Source: Pseudomonas capeferrum
Lineage (GTDB): Bacteria > Pseudomonadota > Gammaproteobacteria > Pseudomonadales > Pseudomonadaceae
DNA: 64,000 nt
NCBI RefSeq assembly: GCF_000731675.1
Contig: NZ_JMIT01000002.1
Coordinates: 347,456-411,455, forward strand
Direction of reading: 5' to 3'
The notes beneath the pieces were generated by a model. The model made no database searches, was not told the origin of the DNA, and worked only from the letters and a program-made list of their open reading frames with translations. Positions 1-8,263 of this stretch are shown here, piece by piece; positions within the stretch are counted from its first letter, which is position 1; every line of letters starts with the position of its first letter. The translations under genes were made by a program, and so were the position numbers.

Positions 1-299
1 TCAAGGTCGAATATGAAGACCCTCAGCACCTGAAAGGCCGCACCGTGGAAATCACGGTGGGCCAGCTCAAGGCCGCCTGGAGCAACGAGCGGCTGCAGCG
101 GGTCGAGATTCTCGACGCGGCCAACCTGCTGCAGCAGGCCGACCAGCAGTTGCAAGAGAAGGAAGGCCAACTGCGTGAGCGGGATGAGCGGGTGGCCAAG
201 TACCGGCGCGAAGACGGCGGGTTGCGCTTTACCATCACCTGCCTGGTGGCCTTTGCGGTGTTTCAGGCCGGGTTGCTGATCTGGATTGCAACCCGCTGA
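1..299 (+). CDS. C-terminal part of a membrane-anchored coiled-coil protein (5' end outside window)
   Basis: The reading frame is open from base 3 with no stop upstream, so the gene begins before the window; the GTG at 45 is internal to this frame and need not be the start. The visible 98 residues are a charged Glu/Gln/Arg-rich helix (about residues 20-70, coiled-coil-like: 'LLQQADQQLQEKEGQLRERD') followed by one hydrophobic segment ('FTITCLVAFAVFQAGLLIWI') and a two-residue tail ending in Arg and a stop. This suggests a tail-anchored or bitopic inner-membrane protein with a cytoplasmic coiled coil. I do not recognise the family. It ends 21 bases before the 3' end of the convergent prmB gene. 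Confidence 0.6.
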   Translation, partial: KVEYEDPQHLKGRTVEITVGQLKAAWSNERLQRVEILDAANLLQQADQQLQEKEGQLRERDERVAKYRREDGGLRFTITCLVAFAVFQAGLLIWIATR

Positions 300-320
300 A
301 AGGGTGGCTGCAGCCCCAAG

Positions 321-1229
321 TCAAACGCGGGCTTTGAACAGCTCCTGATGCTGGCGGCACTGCTCGGCCGTCAGCATGAACACCCCATGCCCGCCACGCT
401 CGAACTCCAGCCAGGCAAAATCCACCTCGGGGTACAGCGACTCGACATGCACCTGGCTGTTGCCCACTTCGACGATCAGCAAACCCTTGTCGTTGAGGTG
501 GTCTGCCGCCTCGGCAAGCATGCGCCGCACCAGGTCCAGGCCATCGTTACCGCAGGCCAGGCCCAGTTCGGGCTCGTGGTGGTACTCGGCCGGCATGTCA
601 TCGAAGTCTTCGGCGTCGACGTACGGCGGGTTGGACAGGATCAGGTCGAAACGCTGCCCTGGAAGGCCATCGAAGCCGTCGCCCTGCACGGTGTAGACGC
701 GCATGTCCAGGCCATGCCGTTCGATGTTCTGGTTCGCCACCTCAAGGGCATCGAACGACAGGTCACCCAGCACCACTTCAGCCTCGGGGAACACTTCGGC
801 CGCCACGATGCCGATGCAACCGGAGCCTGTGCACAGGTCGAGAATGCGCGCAGGCTCTGACGCCAGCCACGGCTCGAAACGTTTTTCGATCAGCTCGCCA
901 ATGGGCGAACGGGGCACCAGCACCCGCTCGTCGACGATGAACGACATGCCGCAAAACCACGCCTCGCCCAACAAGTAGGCGGTTGGCACACGCTCTTCGA
1001 TGCGCCGCTTCAACAGGTGCTGCAGGCGCACGCGCTCGTCGTCCTCGAGCATGCAGTCCAGGTAGCTGTCGGCCACCTCCCACGGCAGGTGCACGGCGCC
1101 CAGCACCAGCAAGCGGGCTTCGTCCCAGGCGTTGTCGGCACCGTGGCCGAAGAACAGCTCGCGCTCGTGGAAGCGGCTGACCGCCCAGCGGATGTAGTCG
1201 CGCAGCGTGCGCAGACGGGATGTGATCAC
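321..1229 (-). CDS. prmB: Ribosomal protein uL3 N5-glutamine methyltransferase
   Basis: 302 residues, the usual PrmB length. The protein methylates the side-chain amide of a conserved glutamine in ribosomal protein L3 using S-adenosylmethionine, in the cytoplasm. An N-terminal helical substrate-recognition region is followed by a class I methyltransferase domain with motif I '[13 protein letters not shown]' and the family signature 'NPPYV' that holds the glutamine amide. The N-terminal region ('[13 protein letters not shown]') fits PrmB better than the release-factor enzyme PrmC. The start is a GTG preceded by GGAG with 6-base spacing. It is divergent from the hydrolase gene starting at 1409, the two sharing about 180 bases of upstream DNA. 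Confidence 0.92.
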   Translation of the reverse strand: MITSRLRTLRDYIRWAVSRFHERELFFGHGADNAWDEARLLVLGAVHLPWEVADSYLDCMLEDDERVRLQHLLKRRIEERVPTAYLLGEAWFCGMSFIVDERVLVPRSPIGELIEKRFEPWLASEPARILDLCTGSGCIGIVAAEVFPEAEVVLGDLSFDALEVANQNIERHGLDMRVYTVQGDGFDGLPGQRFDLILSNPPYVDAEDFDDMPAEYHHEPELGLACGNDGLDLVRRMLAEAADHLNDKGLLIVEVGNSQVHVESLYPEVDFAWLEFERGGHGVFMLTAEQCRQHQELFKARV

Positions 1230-1408
1230 GGGGTACTCCTAATTCAGACCGTACAAAAGTCTAACAGCCCAACCCGCACAAATGTTCCTTCGGGTCGCTC
1301 AAAGGCTAGCCACAGGCCAGTAACTACGCCGCTTGCGATGTCAACCATTCCCATTGACGCCAAGGCAAGGGACAATAGGTATACAAAAGCCCTTCCAAGG
1401 AGCCCTTG

Positions 1409-1999
1409 ATGTCCGTTCCAACCACGATGTTCCGCCTCACTGGCCGCGACTACCCGCCGGCCAAGTTGAGCCACGCCAGCCTGATCATCATCGATGCGCA
1501 GAAGGAGTACCTGAGTGGTCCCCTGGCGCTGTCGGGCATGGACGAGGCCGTGGCCAACATCGCCCGGTTGCTCGACGCTGCGCGCAAGAGCGGCCGCCCG
1601 ATCATCCACGTCCGCCACCTGGGCACTGTCGGTGGCCGCTTCGACCCACAAGGCAGCGGCGGCCAGTTCATCCCCGGGCTGGAGCCGCACGATGGCGAAA
1701 TCGTCATTGAAAAGCGCATGCCCAACGCGTTCAAGAACACCAAGCTGCACGACACTTTGCAGGAGCTTGGCCACCTGGACCTGATCGTCTGCGGTTTCAT
1801 GAGCCATTCCAGCGTCAGCACCACCGTGCGCCGCGCCAAGGACTATGGTTATCGGTGCACCCTGGTGGAGGACGCCTCGGCGACCCGCGACCTGGCGTTC
1901 AAGGACGGAGTGATCCCGGCCGCGCAGATCCACCAGTGTGAAATGGCCGTGATGGCCGACAACTTCGCCTGTGTCGCCCCTACCGCCAGCCTGATCTGA
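1409..1999 (+). CDS. Isochorismatase-family (cysteine hydrolase-like) protein with nucleophile Cys replaced by Ser
   Basis: 196 residues with the isochorismatase/nicotinamidase fold. The catalytic Asp lies in 'LIIIDAQKEY' near the N-terminus and the Lys in 'EKRMPNAF' in the middle. The third triad position, which in cysteine hydrolases follows the pattern G-x-M-[ST]-H-x-C-V-S-[ST]-T, reads 'GFMSHSSVSTT' here, so the nucleophile position appears to be serine. True isochorismatases (EntB, PhzD type) also lack the Cys, so the enzyme may be a non-amidase hydrolase or an altered one; the substrate is unknown. ATG at 1409 is chosen over TTG at 1406 because AAGGAG at 1397-1402 is well spaced for it. 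It stands alone, divergent from prmB. Confidence 0.8.
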   Translation: MSVPTTMFRLTGRDYPPAKLSHASLIIIDAQKEYLSGPLALSGMDEAVANIARLLDAARKSGRPIIHVRHLGTVGGRFDPQGSGGQFIPGLEPHDGEIVIEKRMPNAFKNTKLHDTLQELGHLDLIVCGFMSHSSVSTTVRRAKDYGYRCTLVEDASATRDLAFKDGVIPAAQIHQCEMAVMADNFACVAPTASLI

Positions 2000-2017
2000 T
2001 CCAAAGGCCGGTAATTA

Positions 2018-2036
2018 CCGCCCGGCAGCCGGGCGG
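2018..2036. other. GC-rich palindrome downstream of the hydrolase gene
   Basis: CCGCCCGGC, one base, GCCGGGCGG: a 19-base near-perfect palindrome starting 18 bases after the hydrolase stop. There is no T-run, so it is not a standard intrinsic terminator. It may stabilise the 3' end or act as a protein-binding site. Confidence 0.4.
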
Positions 2037-2089
2037 AACCCAACGGGCGAGCGCAGGTCGAATTCCGGATATCCACAGAGGAAATCGGA

Positions 2090-2410
2090 ATGAAGCTCAA
2101 AGGCAGTTTCGACGCCAAGCGCCTGCGCCCGCGCGAACCACGCAACTGGGGCGCTCGCCTGGCCGCCGGCCTGTCGGCCCTGCTGGCAACGCTGGGTGTG
2201 CTGCTGGCCATGGCCGGCATCGCCGGCCTGCTGGGCAATTACCCGGCCCTGGCCGAACTCAATGCCAACCGGCCGCTGTCGGCCACCCTCACGGCAGGGG
2301 GGTTGTTATTGCTGTGGCTGGGCGTGAGGTTTTGGCGGCGTAGCCGCATTCGCCTGCGCCGTGGCCGTGAGCTGAACCTGTCGCCGCATTTGATGAAAAA
2401 GCACGACTGA
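2090..2410 (+). CDS. Small inner-membrane protein, two transmembrane segments
   Basis: 106 residues. A basic N-terminus ('KRLRPREPR') is followed by two hydrophobic segments, about residues 22-46 (Ala/Leu/Gly-rich) and 63-82 ('ATLTAGGLLLLWLG'), then a strongly basic tail ('RFWRRSRIRLRRG') that should lie in the cytoplasm by the positive-inside rule. ATG at 2090 is preceded by AGAGGAA. I do not recognise the family or a function. The next gene (Smr protein) begins 96 bases downstream on the same strand with its own strong ribosome-binding site. Confidence 0.7.
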   Translation: MKLKGSFDAKRLRPREPRNWGARLAAGLSALLATLGVLLAMAGIAGLLGNYPALAELNANRPLSATLTAGGLLLLWLGVRFWRRSRIRLRRGRELNLSPHLMKKHD

Positions 2411-2506
2411 CGTTTCCACTGATGCCGCGAAGAAGCCCGCGCAGACTACACATGGCTGCACAGCCGCCCACAGTCGCGTAAACTACGCCGCCCACGTGGA
2501 GGCATC

Positions 2507-3067
2507 ATGCAAGACAACGACTTTTCCCTGTTCCATGCCGAAGTGCGCGGCGTCAAGCCGATCAAGCACGACCGTGCCGAGGTCGGCAAACCCAAGGCCG
2601 ACCGCAAGCAACTGGCCGGCCTGCGGCAGGCGGCCACCGTGCGCAGCGACAAGGCACTGGTGATCGATGGCATGTCCGACCAGTTCGTCATCGACGTCGG
2701 CGCCGAAGACGAGTTGATGTGGCGCCGTGACGGCGTGCAAGAAACCCAGCTGCGCAAACTCAAACTCGGCCAGATCGCCTTCGAGGGCAGCCTCGACCTG
2801 CACGGCATGACCGTCGAGAAAGCCCGTGAGACCCTCTGGGACTTCATCGCCGAGGCCACCAAGCTGGAAGTGCGCTGCGTGCGCGTCACCCACGGCAAGG
2901 CCGCACGCCTCGACGGCAAGCGCCCGATGATCAAGAGTCACGTCAACACCTGGCTGCGTCAGCACCCGCAAGTGCTCGGTTTTGCCTCGTGCAATGCGCG
3001 CCATGGCGGCACCGGCGCAGTCTACGTGATGCTCAAACGAACCATGCTTGAAGGACGCGACGAGTAA
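2507..3067 (+). CDS. Smr-domain protein (SmrA-like nuclease)
   Basis: 186 residues. The C-terminal half is an Smr domain: 'LDLHGMTVEKARE' (LDxHG motif), 'VRVTHGKAA', and 'HGGTGAVYVM' as the glycine-rich third motif. Stand-alone Smr proteins are small endonucleases: E. coli SmrB cleaves mRNA at collided ribosomes, while SmrA is less well defined. The insert after 'THGK' and the 'HGGTGA' motif look more SmrA-like than SmrB-like, from memory of the E. coli proteins. The N-terminal part is charged and probably flexible. The start has an excellent GTGGAGG site. It lies 69 bases upstream of folE and may be cotranscribed with it. Confidence 0.85.
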   Translation: MQDNDFSLFHAEVRGVKPIKHDRAEVGKPKADRKQLAGLRQAATVRSDKALVIDGMSDQFVIDVGAEDELMWRRDGVQETQLRKLKLGQIAFEGSLDLHGMTVEKARETLWDFIAEATKLEVRCVRVTHGKAARLDGKRPMIKSHVNTWLRQHPQVLGFASCNARHGGTGAVYVMLKRTMLEGRDE

Positions 3068-3136
3068 CGCCGCGCTTGCAGCGCCGCCCTTGCCGCCGTA
3101 CCCTTCGTTTTTGCGATTTTTCCCACAGGTAGATAC

Positions 3137-3682
3137 ATGTCCCTGGAACAGAACTACACCGAGATTCTCAGCCAGATCGGCGAGGACGTCTCCCGTGAGG
3201 GCCTGCTCGACACGCCCAAGCGGGCTGCAAAGGCCATGAAGTACCTTTGCCGCGGTTATGAGCAGACGCTGGAAGAAGTCACCAACGGCGCGCTGTTCAC
3301 CTCCGATAACAGCGAGATGGTGCTGGTCCGGGACATCGAGCTGTACTCGATGTGCGAGCACCACATGCTGCCTTTCATCGGCAAAGCTCACGTTGCCTAC
3401 CTGCCCAAGGGCAAGGTTCTGGGCCTGTCGAAAGTTGCCCGCATCGTCGACATGTACGCCCGTCGCCTGCAGATACAGGAAAACCTCAGCCGCCAGGTCG
3501 CCGAAGCTGTCGAGAAGGTGACCGGCGCCGCTGGCGTGGCCGTGGTGATCGAAGCCAAGCACATGTGCATGATGATGCGCGGTGTCGAGAAGCAGAACTC
3601 GAGCATGATCACCTCGGTGATGCTGGGCGAGTTCCGCGAAAACGCGGCCACCCGCAGCGAGTTCCTCAGCCTGATCAAGTGA
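3137..3682 (+). CDS. folE: GTP cyclohydrolase I
   Basis: 181 residues, typical for FolE. It converts GTP to 7,8-dihydroneopterin triphosphate, the first step of tetrahydrofolate synthesis. Zinc and catalytic residues are visible: '[11 protein letters not shown]' (Cys plus His-His), and the downstream Cys/His region '[12 protein letters not shown]'. The '[17 protein letters not shown]' segment is the family hallmark. The gene follows the Smr-domain gene and ends in a strong intrinsic terminator, so it closes this transcription unit. Pseudomonas genomes often carry a second folE copy elsewhere; this sequence cannot tell which is the main one. Confidence 0.95.
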   Translation: MSLEQNYTEILSQIGEDVSREGLLDTPKRAAKAMKYLCRGYEQTLEEVTNGALFTSDNSEMVLVRDIELYSMCEHHMLPFIGKAHVAYLPKGKVLGLSKVARIVDMYARRLQIQENLSRQVAEAVEKVTGAAGVAVVIEAKHMCMMMRGVEKQNSSMITSVMLGEFRENAATRSEFLSLIK

Positions 3683-3698
3683 TCGGCTGGTGATCCCG

Positions 3699-3729
3699 AG
3701 CCGACCCTGCGGGGTCGGCTTTTTCTTTT
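3699..3729 (+). terminator. Rho-independent terminator of folE
   Basis: AGCCGACCC, four-base loop, GGGTCGGCT, then TTTTCTTTT: a 9-bp GC-rich stem with a T-rich tail, 17 bases after the folE stop. It sits immediately upstream of the ribosome-binding site of the next gene at 3742. Confidence 0.92.
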
Positions 3730-3741
3730 CAGGAGTTGCCC

Positions 3742-4107
3742 ATGATCGTCAAAGCCCTACGGGTTGGCCTCGGCCAGCTCATCGTGTTCGGCGACTGGAT
3801 CAGCCGCCCAGCCAAGCGCAAGCGCGATGCCGCCGCCCAGGCGCGCGTCGAGCAAGCGGCCAGTAGCCTCGCGCTGTACCAGTTCCATGCCTGCCCATTC
3901 TGCGTCAAGACCCGCCGCACCCTGCACCGCCTGAATGTGCCGATGGCGTTGCGTGACGCCAAGAACGACCCGGTGCATCGCCAGGCGCTGCTCGAAGGCG
4001 GAGGCCGGGTCAAAGTGCCGTGCCTGCGCATCGAGGAAGACGGCAAGGTGAGCTGGATGTACGAGTCCAAGGCGATCATTGCCTACCTGGACAAGCGCTT
4101 CGCCTGA
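3742..4107 (+). CDS. Membrane-associated glutaredoxin-like protein
   Basis: 121 residues. A thioredoxin-fold glutaredoxin domain (about residues 43-121) carries the dithiol active site 'HACPFCVKTRRTL' and the cis-Pro region 'VKVPCLRI'. The N-terminal 40 residues contain a hydrophobic stretch ('LRVGLGQLIVFGDWI') and a basic helix, possibly a membrane anchor. ATG at 3742 has AGGAG at 3731-3735; the in-frame TTG at 3736 is rejected because it would sit on the ribosome-binding site. Probable role: glutathione-dependent disulfide reduction; the partner is unknown. The GST gene 20 bases away converges on it. Confidence 0.85.
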   Translation: MIVKALRVGLGQLIVFGDWISRPAKRKRDAAAQARVEQAASSLALYQFHACPFCVKTRRTLHRLNVPMALRDAKNDPVHRQALLEGGGRVKVPCLRIEEDGKVSWMYESKAIIAYLDKRFA

Positions 4108-4126
4108 CCTCTAGGCACGGGCCGGC

Positions 4127-4729
4127 TCAGCCCACCATCGGCACATGCCGAGGGTGGCTGGCCACCCGCTCCAGCCAGGCCCTGACCGCCGGGTAGTCCG
4201 CCAGGTCGAACCCACCCTGCTGGGCCACATGGGTATAGGCATACAGCGCCACATCGGCAATCGAATAGCGCTCGCCGACCAGGTACGGCGTCATCTGCAA
4301 CTGCCGCTCCATGACCTTGAGCGCCTTGTAGCCACCTTTGTGCAGCTTGCGGTATTCCTCCAGCCGGTCATCCGGCAGCCCCAGGTAGAACTGAATGAAC
4401 CGCGCCACGGCGATGTAAGGCTCATGGCTGTACTGCTCGAAGAACTGCCACTGCAACACCTGCGTGCGCAAGCGCGGCTCGGTAGGCAGGAAGTCACTGC
4501 CGTCGGCAAGGAAGTTGAGGATGGCGTTGGACTCCCACAGGTACGTGCCGTCTTCCAGCTCCAGCACCGGCACCTTGCCATTGGGGTTCATCGCCAGGAA
4601 CTCGGGGGTCTCGGTCTCCCCCTTGAGAATATCCACCGGGTGCCACTCATACGGCCGACCCAGCAGGCTCAACATCAGCTTGACCTTGTAGCAGTTGCCC
4701 GACTGGTAGTCCCCATAAACCTTGTACAT
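4127..4729 (-). CDS. Glutathione S-transferase family protein
   Basis: 200 residues. The N-terminal thioredoxin-like domain begins 'MYKVYGDYQSGNCYKVKLML' with the GSH-binding segments 'NGKVPVLELEDG' and 'LWESNAIL' (the Glu-Ser pair that contacts glutathione), and a helical C-terminal domain follows with 'YSIADVALYAY'. The start at 4729 is preceded by AGGGGAGGG on the minus strand; the frame extends to 4819 without family similarity and that extension is rejected. The substrate is not predictable. It is divergent from the BenE transporter gene (4874) and converges with the glutaredoxin-like gene. Confidence 0.9.
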   Translation of the reverse strand: MYKVYGDYQSGNCYKVKLMLSLLGRPYEWHPVDILKGETETPEFLAMNPNGKVPVLELEDGTYLWESNAILNFLADGSDFLPTEPRLRTQVLQWQFFEQYSHEPYIAVARFIQFYLGLPDDRLEEYRKLHKGGYKALKVMERQLQMTPYLVGERYSIADVALYAYTHVAQQGGFDLADYPAVRAWLERVASHPRHVPMVG

Positions 4730-4873
4730 CGCCCTCCCCTCCCATGCAGTTGTGCATTCGTGCCCAATAGTTGGCGACTGTACGGCTAAAAGCAATGGCC
4801 GCTGTATGGCAAGGATCAACCTTGCTCGCGTTAGTCTGAAAAAACTGCTTACACCTTTACAAGGATTTTTTTC

Positions 4874-6064
4874 ATGACCGATGCCACCTCCGCCCGCCTG
4901 CGGCCCCTGGCAGACAGCTCCCCGTCGGCGGTTGTCGCCGGCTTCATTGCCATGCTCACCGGCTATACCAGCTCACTGGTGCTGATGTTCCAGGCCGGCC
5001 AGGCGGCAGGGCTGACCAGCGCGCAGATTTCGTCCTGGATCTGGGCGCTGTCGATCGGCATGGCGGTGTGCAGCATTGGCCTGTCGCTGCGCTATCGCAC
5101 GCCGATCACCGTGGCCTGGTCGACCCCCGGCGCCGCGCTGCTGATCACAAGCCTGGGCGGGGTGAGTTATGGTGAGGCCATCGGCGCCTACATCACCTGC
5201 GCCGTGCTGGTGCTGATCTGCGGCCTGACTGGCAGTTTCGAGCGACTGGTCAAGCGTATTCCGGCCTCGTTGGCCTCGGCGCTGCTGGCCGGCATCCTGT
5301 TCAAGATCGGCAGCGAGATCTTCGTCGCCGCCCAGCACCGCACGCTGCTGGTGCTTGGCATGTTCTTCAGCTACCTGCTGGTCAAACGTCTGTCACCGCG
5401 CTACTGCGTGCTGGCTGCGCTGCTGGTCGGCACCGCGCTGTCCGGCGCCCTTGGCCTGCTGGACTTCAGCGGGTTCAGCCTGGAAGTGGCAACGCCGGTA
5501 TGGACAACGCCGAGCTTCTCGCTGGCGGCGACCATCAGCATCGGTATTCCGCTGTTCGTGGTGGCCATGACCTCGCAGAACATGCCCGGCGTGGCCGTGC
5601 TGCGTGCCGACGGCTACCAGGTGCCCGCCTCGCCGCTGATCTCGGCTACCGGGTTTGCCTCGTTGCTGCTGGCACCGTTCGGCTCGCACGGGGTCAACCT
5701 GGCGGCGATCAGCGCGGCGATCTGCACCGGGCCGCACGCCCATGAAGACCCGAGCAAGCGTTATACCGCGGCAGTGTGGTGCGGGATTTTCTATGGCATT
5801 GCCGGGGTATTCGGGGCGACCTTGGCGGCATTGTTTGCCGCGCTGCCGAAAGAGCTGGTGCTGTCAATTGCGGCCTTGGCGTTGTTCGGCTCGATCATGA
5901 ACGGGTTGACCGTAGCCATGGGTGAGGCGCGTGAGCGTGAGGCGGCGTTGATCACCTTCATGGTCACGGCTTCAGGGTTGACGCTGTTCTCCATTGGCTC
6001 GGCGTTCTGGGGGATCGTGGCGGGGGTGTTGACCTTGCTGATCCTCAACCCACGTAGAGCCTGA
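4874..6064 (+). CDS. BenE-family transporter (benzoate/H+ symporter-like)
   Basis: 396 residues, highly hydrophobic, 11-12 predicted membrane segments, matching BenE length. Family features include 'GFIAMLTGYTSSLVLMFQA' near the N-terminus, 'TPITVAWSTPGAALL' and 'VAMTSQNMPGVAVLRADGY'. BenE proteins import benzoate or related compounds with protons, but no benzoate-degradation genes are adjacent, so the substrate here is open. AAGGA precedes the ATG. A short inverted repeat (GCAAGG at 4809-4814, CCTTGC at 4820-4825) lies in the divergent upstream region shared with the GST gene and could be an operator. Confidence 0.88.
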   Translation: MTDATSARLRPLADSSPSAVVAGFIAMLTGYTSSLVLMFQAGQAAGLTSAQISSWIWALSIGMAVCSIGLSLRYRTPITVAWSTPGAALLITSLGGVSYGEAIGAYITCAVLVLICGLTGSFERLVKRIPASLASALLAGILFKIGSEIFVAAQHRTLLVLGMFFSYLLVKRLSPRYCVLAALLVGTALSGALGLLDFSGFSLEVATPVWTTPSFSLAATISIGIPLFVVAMTSQNMPGVAVLRADGYQVPASPLISATGFASLLLAPFGSHGVNLAAISAAICTGPHAHEDPSKRYTAAVWCGIFYGIAGVFGATLAALFAALPKELVLSIAALALFGSIMNGLTVAMGEAREREAALITFMVTASGLTLFSIGSAFWGIVAGVLTLLILNPRRA

Positions 6065-6084
6065 CGGTTTTTGTAGCTTGTGTC

Positions 6085-6177
6085 GGCCTCTTCGCGGGGC
6101 AAGCCCGCTCCCACAGAGACTGCACTCCCACAGAGACTGTGCTTACTGTGGGAGCGGGCTTGCCCCGCGAAGAGGCC
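6085..6177. repeat. REP pair in inverted orientation (30-bp perfect arms)
   Basis: The arm at 6085-6114 begins GGCCTCTTCGCGGGGC and its perfect reverse complement lies at 6148-6177, separated by 33 bases. Between them a 15-base string (CTCCCACAGAGACTG) occurs twice in tandem. This is the common P. putida-type REP doublet and sits, as usual, between the 3' ends of convergent genes (the BenE transporter and the chemoreceptor). It could form a long hairpin in either transcript. Confidence 0.92.
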
Positions 6178-6206
6178 AGTACAGGCAACAGAGATAGGGG
6201 CCAGGC

Positions 6207-8147
6207 TCACAACCTGAAATGCCCCACCATCCCTTTCAAATCAGTGCCCAACTGCGCCAGCTCGACACTCGACCTGGCGTTGTCCTGCATCGCCAACGCC
6301 GCCTGATCGGCACTGCCGCGGATCTGCGTGACGCTGCGGCTGATCTCTTCGGCTACCGAGCTCTGCTGCTCGGCCGCCGCCGCAATCTGCTGGTTCATCT
6401 GCTGAATCAATGAAACCGCCACGGCGATGCTGCCCAGCGCGCTTTCGGTCTGCAACGCATCGGCCACCGCCAGGCGCACCAGCTCGGTGCTGCCGCGGAT
6501 CTGTGCCACCGACTGCTGGGCATTGCCGCGCAGGCTGGCGACCAGGCTTTCGATCTGCTCGGTCGATTGCCGGGTACGTCGGGCCAGCGCCCGAACCTCG
6601 TCAGCCACTACCGCGAACCCACGCCCCTGCTCGCCGGCACGAGCCGCCTCGATCGCGGCGTTGAGCGCCAGCAGGTTGGTCTGCTCAGCGACGCTCTTGA
6701 TCACTTCGAGCACATCACCAATGGTATGGATCTCTGCGCTGAGGCTGTCGATGCCGGCACTGGCCGCCTCTGCGGCTGTCGCCAACTGTTCGATACGCTG
6801 CATGCTCTGACGCACCACCTGCTGCCCGGACTCGACCTTGTCGTCGGCCGACTGGGCCGCCTGCGCTGCCTCCTCGGCATTGCGCGCCACATCGTGCACA
6901 GTGGCAGTCATCTGCTGCATGGCGGTCGCCACCTGCTCGGTCTCCTCCTTCTGGCTGCCCACCTCGCGGTTGGTCTGCTCGGTCACCGCTGACAACGCCT
7001 GGGCGCTGCCGGCCAGTTGCTCGATGCCCTGCTGCAACCCGCTGACAATGCCCGACAGGCCGGCCGCCATCTGCTGCATGGCCTGCAACAACTGCCCAAC
7101 CTCATCGCTGCGCGGCGCTTCTGCCTCCAGGCCTAACTCGCCCGCAGCAATGCGCTGGGCGCGGGCGATGACGCGCTTGAGCGGGCCAACCACCGCGCGA
7201 GTGATCAGCCAGGCAGCCAGCACGCCGGCCAACAGTGCAAGCCCCGTGGCCAGGGCAATGGCCAGGGCATTGCGGGACAATTCGCCCTGCAAGGCCTGCT
7301 CCTGTCCCAGGTAGGCCTGGTCGACCCGGCCGGTGACCTGCTCGGCCCGCGCCTGCAACTCGGCCTTGAGGCCTTGCTCCTTGGCCAGCAGGTCGGTGTA
7401 TTCGTTGAGCTTGTCGGAGAAGCTGCCGATGTGCCCGGCTACTTCACCCAGCACACTCTGGTAGCCGGCATCGCTGACGGCGCCCTTGAGCTGTTCGACC
7501 AGGTTCGCGGCTTCGAGGGTCTGGGCGATGCGCGCCTGGCCGACGCCCTCTTCACCCTTGCGGCTCTTTTCCAGGCGCACGCGGGCTTCGTCCATCGCCT
7601 GCAGCATCAGCCGTGAAACCTGCGCCACTTGCCCAGCCTGCTCAAGAAACTCACCGCCCTGCTGGCCCTGGGATTGCTTGAGGGTGTAGGTGCCGTCATC
7701 GGCCAGCCCGGCCTGCAGCACATCAAGGTTGTTGGCCACGCTGGACACCGACCAACTGGCCATGTCCAGCGCCAGCTCCTTGGCCTGCACCGCCTCGACA
7801 AAGGCCTCGAACGCCTGCCCGTAAGCGCCCAGCTCAGCCTCGGCCGCCGCCAGCGCCGGCAAGCCACGGGCGCGCTCGGCCAACCCCTGCAAACCGCTGC
7901 GCAACGCCTCGGCCTGCTTGATATCAGAGCTCAGGGCAAAGGTTTGTTCGTGCTGGCGCAACCTGAGCAGGTCGGTATTGAACTGGGCCAGCTGGCGCAA
8001 GCCGTCAAAGCGCTGGCCCACACTGTGCAACGCGGCGATGCCAATGGCCGCCACCGCCAGGGTCAGCAACAGCACCAGGGTAAAGCCCAGGCCCAGTTTG
8101 CGGGCCATGCCCAGGTTGGCCAGAACACCGTGCTTGGTCGCACCCAT
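6207..8147 (-). CDS. Methyl-accepting chemotaxis protein with long helical periplasmic sensor (HBM-like)
   Basis: 646 residues. TM1 about residues 14-36, an all-helical periplasmic domain of about 245 residues (about 40-285, the length of the helical bimodular HBM sensor of McpS-type receptors), TM2 about 289-312, HAMP about 312-366 ('[18 protein letters not shown]'), then the cytoplasmic signalling domain with hairpin tip '[20 protein letters not shown]' and '[12 protein letters not shown]'. There is no C-terminal CheR-binding pentapeptide. The ligand is unknown; characterised HBM receptors bind small organic acids. The start ATG has AAGGGGAA upstream. It follows the MocR gene on the same strand with a 116-base gap, so it may have its own promoter. 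Confidence 0.93.
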   Translation of the reverse strand: MGATKHGVLANLGMARKLGLGFTLVLLLTLAVAAIGIAALHSVGQRFDGLRQLAQFNTDLLRLRQHEQTFALSSDIKQAEALRSGLQGLAERARGLPALAAAEAELGAYGQAFEAFVEAVQAKELALDMASWSVSSVANNLDVLQAGLADDGTYTLKQSQGQQGGEFLEQAGQVAQVSRLMLQAMDEARVRLEKSRKGEEGVGQARIAQTLEAANLVEQLKGAVSDAGYQSVLGEVAGHIGSFSDKLNEYTDLLAKEQGLKAELQARAEQVTGRVDQAYLGQEQALQGELSRNALAIALATGLALLAGVLAAWLITRAVVGPLKRVIARAQRIAAGELGLEAEAPRSDEVGQLLQAMQQMAAGLSGIVSGLQQGIEQLAGSAQALSAVTEQTNREVGSQKEETEQVATAMQQMTATVHDVARNAEEAAQAAQSADDKVESGQQVVRQSMQRIEQLATAAEAASAGIDSLSAEIHTIGDVLEVIKSVAEQTNLLALNAAIEAARAGEQGRGFAVVADEVRALARRTRQSTEQIESLVASLRGNAQQSVAQIRGSTELVRLAVADALQTESALGSIAVAVSLIQQMNQQIAAAAEQQSSVAEEISRSVTQIRGSADQAALAMQDNARSSVELAQLGTDLKGMVGHFRL

Positions 8148-8263
8148 CGCCGATTCCCCTTCACCTTGTCAGGTTTGCCGAAGGCCAAGCGTGGCAACGA
8201 TGCCAGTCCACTCACAAGGGCCTGACGCCAGAATAGTGTCAAATAGCTATGAGCGTGTCGCTA

